From the NCBI GenBank assembly GCA_020832005.1, contig JAFIFN010000024.1:1-36606 (forward strand): 36,606 bases of DNA. Direction: 5' to 3'. The notes under the pieces are model-generated. The model worked only from the letters and a program-made list of their open reading frames with translations, was not told the DNA's origin and searched no databases. This DNA comes from Gammaproteobacteria bacterium (lineage in GTDB: Bacteria > Pseudomonadota > Gammaproteobacteria > Steroidobacterales > PWYM01). Below are positions 31,946 through 36,606 of this stretch, piece by piece; the first letter of the stretch is position 1, and every line of letters begins with the position of its first letter. The position numbers and the translations under genes were made by a program.

Positions 31946-33134
31946 TCAACCCCCTGCGCGTATAGGCCCCGACCTGCCGTTGAAGCGTGATTTCCCAGCT
32001 GATGGCCCATGCCGGGTCGATCCAGTGACGGCCCTGGAGCACGGCGGTGCGCACCCCGCTGGTGATGAACCGGCCATCCCCCAGGCTTTCGGTTTCCCGC
32101 CCAGCGGCCACGATCAGGCCGGCCCGGTGGCCGTCACCGTAATAGCGGTCGAGCCGCAGTTGCTGGCTCCAGGTGGTGTCGGCGTCACCGAGTCGCCCGG
32201 CGGATACGCGCCATGCGGCAAACCAGTGACCGTGGTAGCGTTCGAGTCCCAGCGCGTAGCTGCGCAGCGTGTCGTTGGCATAACCCGACTGGCGTATCGC
32301 CGCGCTCGCGGCGATACCACGCCCAAGCTCGCGGCGCGCGTCCAGCTGCAGCGTGCGGCGTGGCAGGACCTCGGCGGCGGGTGCGAGGCTGCCTTGCAGG
32401 CTTGCCGACCAGCGGTCGTCCAGCGGCAGGGCGATACCCGCGAGCAGTTCGGTGTCCGTCAGTCCAAAGCGCTCCCAGCGGGACACTCGGGCGAACAACG
32501 TGCGTTCATGGCCCAGCGCATGGCTGACATCGGCGTACAGCAGATGCCAGTCGTCGCGGCCGGTGCCCAGGTCGTACCATCCGATCCCGGCCTCCAGCTG
32601 AAGTCCGGTGCGAACTTCCCTTATCGTGTCCGGCCAGTCGCGCCACTGCTGATCAGGAAACCGCTCGCGTGCCATTTCGATCAGCTGTCGATGCCGGGTG
32701 CGGTGATGCTCGCCTTGCGCAGAGATCAGCGCGCGATCTTCAAGTTGCCATACGGCGAGGTAGTCCGGCGCCAGCACGCGTGCGCGCGCCAGCAAGGGCA
32801 AGGCAGACTCTGGCCGTTGCGACCAGACCAGCACCTGCGCCTTGCCCAGAAGGAAATCGGCATTGTTCGGATCCGCGGCGAGCAGGATTTCGTACTGTCT
32901 CATGGCATTGGCGTACTGCCCGTCCCAGCCAAGTACTCTTGCGTAGGCGAAACGCAACTCAAGATCGACAGGGTCCGCGTCCAGCGCAGCCTCAAGCTCG
33001 GCAAGCGCGCCTGACCGATTACCAGCGATGGCCTGCTCGACAGCCCTGTCCGCCACGCCTGCGGCTGCAGGTGCGGCACCGACCAGCAGCGCGGCCGTCA
33101 GGATCCAGCAGCAATGGCGGTGACAGTGATTCAT
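31920..33134 (-). CDS. yaiO: YaiO-family TPR/outer-membrane beta-barrel protein
   Basis: Exported 404-residue protein with a signal peptide (about 1-25), an N-terminal periplasmic TPR region (about 28-135: GALAELEAALDADPVDLELR, QYANAMRQYEILLAADPNNA, PESALPLLARARVLAPDY) and a C-terminal beta-barrel (from about 165) ending in LSVGLRHQF, the terminal Phe signal. TPR plus barrel is the architecture used by PgaA, BcsC and AlgK/AlgE to export synthase-made polysaccharides, and E. coli yaiO lies near a GT2 gene (yaiP). Its ATG overlaps the receiver gene stop (ATGA at 33131-33134). The barrel is short, so pore size is uncertain. Confidence 0.83.
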   Translation of the reverse strand: MNHCHRHCCWILTAALLVGAAPAAAGVADRAVEQAIAGNRSGALAELEAALDADPVDLELRFAYARVLGWDGQYANAMRQYEILLAADPNNADFLLGKAQVLVWSQRPESALPLLARARVLAPDYLAVWQLEDRALISAQGEHHRTRHRQLIEMARERFPDQQWRDWPDTIREVRTGLQLEAGIGWYDLGTGRDDWHLLYADVSHALGHERTLFARVSRWERFGLTDTELLAGIALPLDDRWSASLQGSLAPAAEVLPRRTLQLDARRELGRGIAASAAIRQSGYANDTLRSYALGLERYHGHWFAAWRVSAGRLGDADTTWSQQLRLDRYYGDGHRAGLIVAAGRETESLGDGRFITSGVRTAVLQGRHWIDPAWAISWEITLQRQVGAYTRRGLSVGLRHQF

Positions 33135-33529
33135 CTGGTAACACCGGGTGCGGGTGCCAGCCGTTCGATGCGCGCAATCAGCTCGCGCGGGCTGTACGGC
33201 TTGCTGACGTAATCGTTGGCACCCTCTTCAAATGCGCGCACGATCTCGTCCTCGACATTGCGACTCGACAATACGAGGATCGGCACGTCGCGCCAGGTCT
33301 CGGAGTGCCGTATCTGCGCAATCAGTTCGAAGCCGTCGCGATAGGGCAGCACCAGCTCCTGGATGACGACCGCGACCGGGGGATTGCTGGCAATGAATCG
33401 TGAAGCTTCGCCACCATCGGCACAGCGGGTCGTGATGTAGCCATCACGCAGGAGCATGAACTCCAGGAGTGCCGCCACGTGGTCGTCTTCATCGACGATC
33501 AGTGCGGTAGATCGATAGGCGTCATTCAT
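33131..33529 (-). CDS. Single-domain response regulator with Glu at the phospho-acceptor position
   Basis: A 132-residue receiver domain without an output domain, first gene of a four-gene operon. The acidic pocket is present (LIVDEDD, Asp13/Asp15/Asp16), as are the Ser88 in ILVLSSR and Lys110 in YVSKPYSP, but the residue aligned with the phosphorylated Asp is Glu58 (IQELVLPYRDG; codon 33356-33358 reads GAG). Glu at this place often imitates the phosphorylated state, so the protein may be permanently active or work through binding only. It could control the HEAT and GT2 proteins that follow. A gggagagag sequence precedes the ATG at a usable distance. Confidence 0.88.
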   Translation of the reverse strand: MNDAYRSTALIVDEDDHVAALLEFMLLRDGYITTRCADGGEASRFIASNPPVAVVIQELVLPYRDGFELIAQIRHSETWRDVPILVLSSRNVEDEIVRAFEEGANDYVSKPYSPRELIARIERLAPAPGVTR

Positions 33530-33585
33530 CGAGGCTCTCTCCCGAGGGCTGCGAGCACCTCCCGGCGCGTGCAGGCCAATCCGCG

Positions 33586-33591
33586 ATTATC
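33586..33591 (-). promoter_or_regulatory. Candidate -10 box of the receiver/YaiO/HEAT/GT2 operon
   Basis: The minus strand reads GATAAT about 57 bp before the receiver ATG, leaving a leader that contains the Shine-Dalgarno sequence. The -35 region is GC-rich and shows no match, so the promoter may need an activator. The 208-bp gap between the two divergent genes shows nothing else recognisable. Confidence 0.3.
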
Positions 33592-33737
33592 CCCCTGGCA
33601 CGGCCCAGGCGCGGCGACGCAGATCTCATCCGCACAGCGGGCTGGCTGGCGCTGCAGGCAAACCGTGAATTACATTAGCTGCCGGTTCCGGCCCCATGAC
33701 CTTCCGGCAATAGCAATTCCACGGAGTCTCTCAAGTC

Positions 33738-35957
33738 ATGAATAAGAAAAATGATGCACAGGATCCCCACCCTTGGCGTTTCTTCCGCTCTGGCGGATTC
33801 GACCAGGTCGCGATCGAGACCGGCGAGGATCTGCGATCCCTCGAAAAGCTCGATCTCAAGCTCTGGACCGCATTGAACTGTCCGGCCACCGGGCTTGAAT
33901 TCGATGAGCGCACCCTGGCCCTGGTCGATGCTGACGGTGATGGCCAGATCCGGGTGCCGGAGCTGCTTGCCGCAGTGCGCTGGAGCTGCGAGATGCTGAC
34001 CGACCCGCAGGTCATGTTCAGCGATGCCGGTCTGCCGGTAAGCGCCATTGATGCCAGTCATTCTGAAGGCGCCGGTCTGCACGCCGCCGCGGTCAAGGTG
34101 CTGGAGTATCTCGAAAAGTCCCCTGACAGCCCACTGGTCGTCGGCGATTTCGCCGACATGACCCGCCTGTTCTCGCCGGATCACTTCAACGGTGACGGCG
34201 TGGTCACCGCGGCGCTGACCGACGATGCGTCGTTGCAGGCGCTGATCGGCGAAATCATGGCCACCCAGGGCGAGGTGGCCGATCGAAGCGGGGCGCCCGG
34301 TATCACCGCCGGGACACTCGAGGCCTTTTACGCCCAGGCCCAGGCCGTGGTCGACTGGCACGGCCAGTCGGCGGCCGACGCAGAGCACATCCTGCCGCTT
34401 GGTGAGGGCACGGCGGCGGGTGCCGCACTGTTCGAGAGCGTTCGCGCAAAAGTGGACGATTTTTTCACCCGCTGCCGGCTGGCAGCCTATGACGCCAGCG
34501 CCACCGAAGCGCTCAACCCGCCAGCTTCCGTGTACTGTGCACTGGGCGATCGGGATATTGCCGCAGCCGATGACGATGTCGCGGCGTTGCCGCTGGCCGA
34601 GATTGTCGCGGACCGACCATTGCCACTGGCTGCCGGGTTGAACCCCGCCTGGGCCGGCGCGATCGGGCGGTTGCGCGATGAGGTCGTGGGGCCGATCCTG
34701 GGTCCGCGTGAAGCGCTGGCCCAGGAAGACTGGGAGCTGCTGTCCGCGCGTTTCTCAGCCTATCGGCAGTGGCAGGCGGACAAGCCCGAGACCGCGGTGC
34801 ATGGGCTGGATCTCGAGCGTGTGCGCGAGATCCTCTCAGGCCAGGGTCGCGAGCGGCTCGCTGCGCTGATCGAAGAGGACCTCGCAGCCGATACATCGGC
34901 AGGGACCGTCGATGCGCTCGAGCGCCTGGTGCGCTACCAGCGCGACCTGGTCACGCTGCTGCGCAACTTCGTCACGCTGAGTGACTTCTACAGCGGTGAG
35001 CGCAAGGCCATCTTCCAGGCCGGCACACTGTATCTCGATCAGCGCAGCTGCGAGCTGGTCATGCGCGTAGCCGACATGGGTCGACATGCGACGATGGCGC
35101 CGTTCAGCGGCTGCTATCTTGTCTATTGCGACTGCGTGCGCAAGGGCAGCCCATCCCTGTCGATCGTCGCCGCCCTGACCAACGGCGAGGTCGACGAGTT
35201 GATGGTGCCGGGACGCAACGGCGTGTTCTATGACCGCGCCGGCCGGGACTGGAAAGCGACTGTCGTCAAGGTCGTCGAGCAGCCGATCAGTATCCGCCAG
35301 GCCTTCTGGTCGCCCTACCGGCGACTGGCGCGGTTTATTGAAAACCAGATCCAGAAGTTTGCCGCCTCCCGTGACAAGGACATCGAGAGCAGGACCACGG
35401 CAGGTGTGAGCGACGCTGCAGCCCAGGCAGGGGCCGGGCAGACACCGGCCGCACAGGCTTTCGATATCGCCAAGTTCGCGGGAGTCTTTGCCGCCATAGG
35501 CCTTGCGATCGGCGCCATCGGCACGGCCCTGGTAGCCATGCTCACGGGGCTGTTCTCGCTGGCCTGGTGGCAGGTCCCGCTGGTGCTCCTGGTCATGGCG
35601 CTGCTGATTTCCACGCCCTCGATGCTCCTCGCATACCTGACGCTGCGGCGACGAAACCTCGGCCCGCTGCTCGATGCCAACGGCTGGGCGGTGAATGCAC
35701 GCGCGCGGATCAATGTGCCCTTCGGCGCGGCACTGACGGGTATCCCGGTGCTGCCGGCTGGTTCGAGCAGGTCCCTGAGCGATCCATTCGCGGAAAAGAA
35801 GCGGCCGTGGAAGACATGGTTGCTCCTGCTGATGCTGGTCATCATCGCGATTGTGCTCTGGCGGCAGGGGGTGTTTGATGGTCTGCGCGGGGGTGTCGAC
35901 GAATCCGCTGTCGAGGTTCAGGTGGAAGTTACTCCGGACGATCCGAACGGGGCGTGA
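33738..35957 (+). CDS. EF-hand membrane protein of unknown family (739 residues)
   Basis: Not recognised as a named family. Near the N-terminus is a canonical EF-hand loop, DADGDGQIRVPE at 64-75, with Asp64, Asp66, Asp68 and Glu75 placed to bind calcium; a weaker one (FNGDGVV) is near residue 155. A large soluble, mostly helical region follows to about 540 (DLVTLLRNFVTLSDFYSGER, LDQRSCELVMRVADMGRHA, FWSPYRRLARFIENQIQKFA). Then come an Ala-rich linker and membrane helices: about 575-605 (IGLAIGAIGTALVAMLTGLF), 612-640, and 690-705 (WLLLLMLVIIAIVLW), with an acidic tail. There is no signal peptide, so the N-terminal domain is probably cytoplasmic. The alkB gene starts inside its stop (TGATG). 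Confidence 0.8.
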   Translation: MNKKNDAQDPHPWRFFRSGGFDQVAIETGEDLRSLEKLDLKLWTALNCPATGLEFDERTLALVDADGDGQIRVPELLAAVRWSCEMLTDPQVMFSDAGLPVSAIDASHSEGAGLHAAAVKVLEYLEKSPDSPLVVGDFADMTRLFSPDHFNGDGVVTAALTDDASLQALIGEIMATQGEVADRSGAPGITAGTLEAFYAQAQAVVDWHGQSAADAEHILPLGEGTAAGAALFESVRAKVDDFFTRCRLAAYDASATEALNPPASVYCALGDRDIAAADDDVAALPLAEIVADRPLPLAAGLNPAWAGAIGRLRDEVVGPILGPREALAQEDWELLSARFSAYRQWQADKPETAVHGLDLERVREILSGQGRERLAALIEEDLAADTSAGTVDALERLVRYQRDLVTLLRNFVTLSDFYSGERKAIFQAGTLYLDQRSCELVMRVADMGRHATMAPFSGCYLVYCDCVRKGSPSLSIVAALTNGEVDELMVPGRNGVFYDRAGRDWKATVVKVVEQPISIRQAFWSPYRRLARFIENQIQKFAASRDKDIESRTTAGVSDAAAQAGAGQTPAAQAFDIAKFAGVFAAIGLAIGAIGTALVAMLTGLFSLAWWQVPLVLLVMALLISTPSMLLAYLTLRRRNLGPLLDANGWAVNARARINVPFGAALTGIPVLPAGSSRSLSDPFAEKKRPWKTWLLLLMLVIIAIVLWRQGVFDGLRGGVDESAVEVQVEVTPDDPNGA

Positions 35958-36601
35958 TGCCGGATCTGCTCGACGATTTGCCGGTAGATGACAGGGAGCC
36001 ACTGGCTGAGGGTGCGTGGCTTCTGCGCGGTTTCGCGCGCGAGCAGGCGCCCGCGCTGCTTGCGGGCATAGACGAGGCGGTGAGTGCTGCGCCGTTTCGC
36101 CACCTGCTCACGCCGGGCGGGCGCAGCATGTCGGTGGCCATGAGCAACTGTGGTGCCCGGGGCTGGGTGTCGGATCGGCGGGGGTATCGGTATGAAGCCT
36201 GCGATCCGGTGTCAGGTGTACCTTGGCCGCCGATGCCAACCGCCTTGCGCGCGGTCGCGCGGGAGGCGGCGCAGGCTGCCGGATACCCGGGTTTCGAGCC
36301 CGATGCCTGCCTGATCAACCAGTATCTGCCCGGCGCTCGCATGGCGCTGCACCAGGACCGTGACGAAACCGACTTTGCCGCACCGATCGTGTCGGTCTCC
36401 CTTGGCCTGCCGGCAATCTTTCTGTTCGGCGGACTGGCGCGTGCGGACAAGCCGCAGCGTCGGCGCCTCGTGCACGCAGATGTGGTGGTCTGGGGCGGCG
36501 CATCGCGGCTGGTCTTTCACGGAGTCGCCCCATTGGCACGCGGTGAGCATCCGCTGACCGGCCCACAGCGTCTGAATCTGACTTTCCGCAAAACGCGCTG
36601 A
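35957..36601 (+). CDS. alkB: DNA oxidative demethylase AlkB
   Basis: Fe(II)/2-oxoglutarate dioxygenase that reverses 1-methyladenine and 3-methylcytosine damage. The 214-residue product (E. coli AlkB 216) has the iron triad His132 and Asp134 (LHQDRDE) and His188 (RLVFHGV), and the 2-oxoglutarate Arg205 in RLNLTFR with Arg211, plus NQYLPGARMALHQD and SVSLGLPAIFLFGG. The ATG shares its A with the stop of the preceding gene (TGATG), so translation is coupled; a GTG three bases earlier is possible. There is no adjacent ada gene, so Ada control is not suggested. Confidence 0.95.
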   Translation: MPDLLDDLPVDDREPLAEGAWLLRGFAREQAPALLAGIDEAVSAAPFRHLLTPGGRSMSVAMSNCGARGWVSDRRGYRYEACDPVSGVPWPPMPTALRAVAREAAQAAGYPGFEPDACLINQYLPGARMALHQDRDETDFAAPIVSVSLGLPAIFLFGGLARADKPQRRRLVHADVVVWGGASRLVFHGVAPLARGEHPLTGPQRLNLTFRKTR

Positions 36602-36606
36602 ATCCG

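Noticed and set aside
31533-33014. Plus-strand frame of 493 codons opposite the HEAT and YaiO-type genes
   Set aside because: The minus-strand genes have signal peptide, TPR, barrel and HEAT features and coupled starts; the opposite frame is Gln/Arg-rich and featureless.
34836-36002. Minus-strand frame of 388 codons opposite the EF-hand protein
   Set aside because: Shadow of a good plus-strand gene; His/Arg/Gln-rich composition.

Overview
The window is a gene-dense, high-GC chromosomal segment from a Gram-negative bacterium, most likely a gammaproteobacterium. The evidence is the hybrid CheA/ChpA kinase followed by a ChpC-type CheW protein, the ampD-ampE pair, an MltD-type LysM lytic transglycosylase, a Wzi-family barrel, a YaiO-family barrel, PdxH, DusB and AlkB. 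The genus cannot be fixed from the sequence. No rRNA, tRNA, CRISPR array, insertion sequence or prophage was seen, and no gap without a gene exceeds about 210 bp.

Layout. Bases 3-4057 hold the 3' part of a ChpA-like hybrid kinase (cut by the left edge) and ChpC, which belong to type IV pilus (Pil-Chp) signalling. Bases 4041-7868 carry rsmE, ampDE, a PduO-type cobalamin adenosyltransferase and an inositol-monophosphatase-family phosphatase. Bases 7876-11976 are a minus-strand block: a small unknown protein, pdxH, a 63-residue CPXCG zinc-ribbon-like protein and a 959-residue secreted propeller/amidohydrolase fusion whose metal-ligand positions all look replaced. Then come a PAS-PAS-PAS-GGDEF protein, a Cys-rich secreted protein, recQ, lemA with a DUF2207 membrane protein, dusB, a SAM methyltransferase and a DXD glycosyltransferase. 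Bases 22019-25065 hold a Wzi-like barrel and a GT-B glycosyltransferase.

Bases 25066-29398 carry a stand-alone cobalamin-binding protein with the Wx9EH signature of CarH-type photoreceptors, a Tat-exported DUF1838 protein, an MltD-like transglycosylase and an NTF2-like secreted protein. Bases 29445-33529 form a tightly overlapping four-gene minus-strand operon: receiver-domain protein, YaiO-type TPR/beta-barrel, membrane HEAT-repeat protein and processive GT2 synthase. This looks like a compact exopolysaccharide synthesis/export system whose receiver has Glu in place of the phospho-accepting Asp. The right end has a 739-residue EF-hand membrane protein of unknown family, translationally coupled to alkB.

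The points most worth a second look are the receiver/YaiO/HEAT/GT2 operon with its phosphomimic-like receiver, the stand-alone cobalamin photoreceptor candidate with a TGT-N12-ACA palindrome in its promoter region, the apparent pseudo-amidohydrolase, the EF-hand/AlkB pair, and perfect or near-perfect -10 boxes placed so that dusB and recQ would be transcribed as leaderless mRNAs. Many gene pairs are joined by 4-nt ATGA overlaps, which makes the operon structure unusually easy to read.
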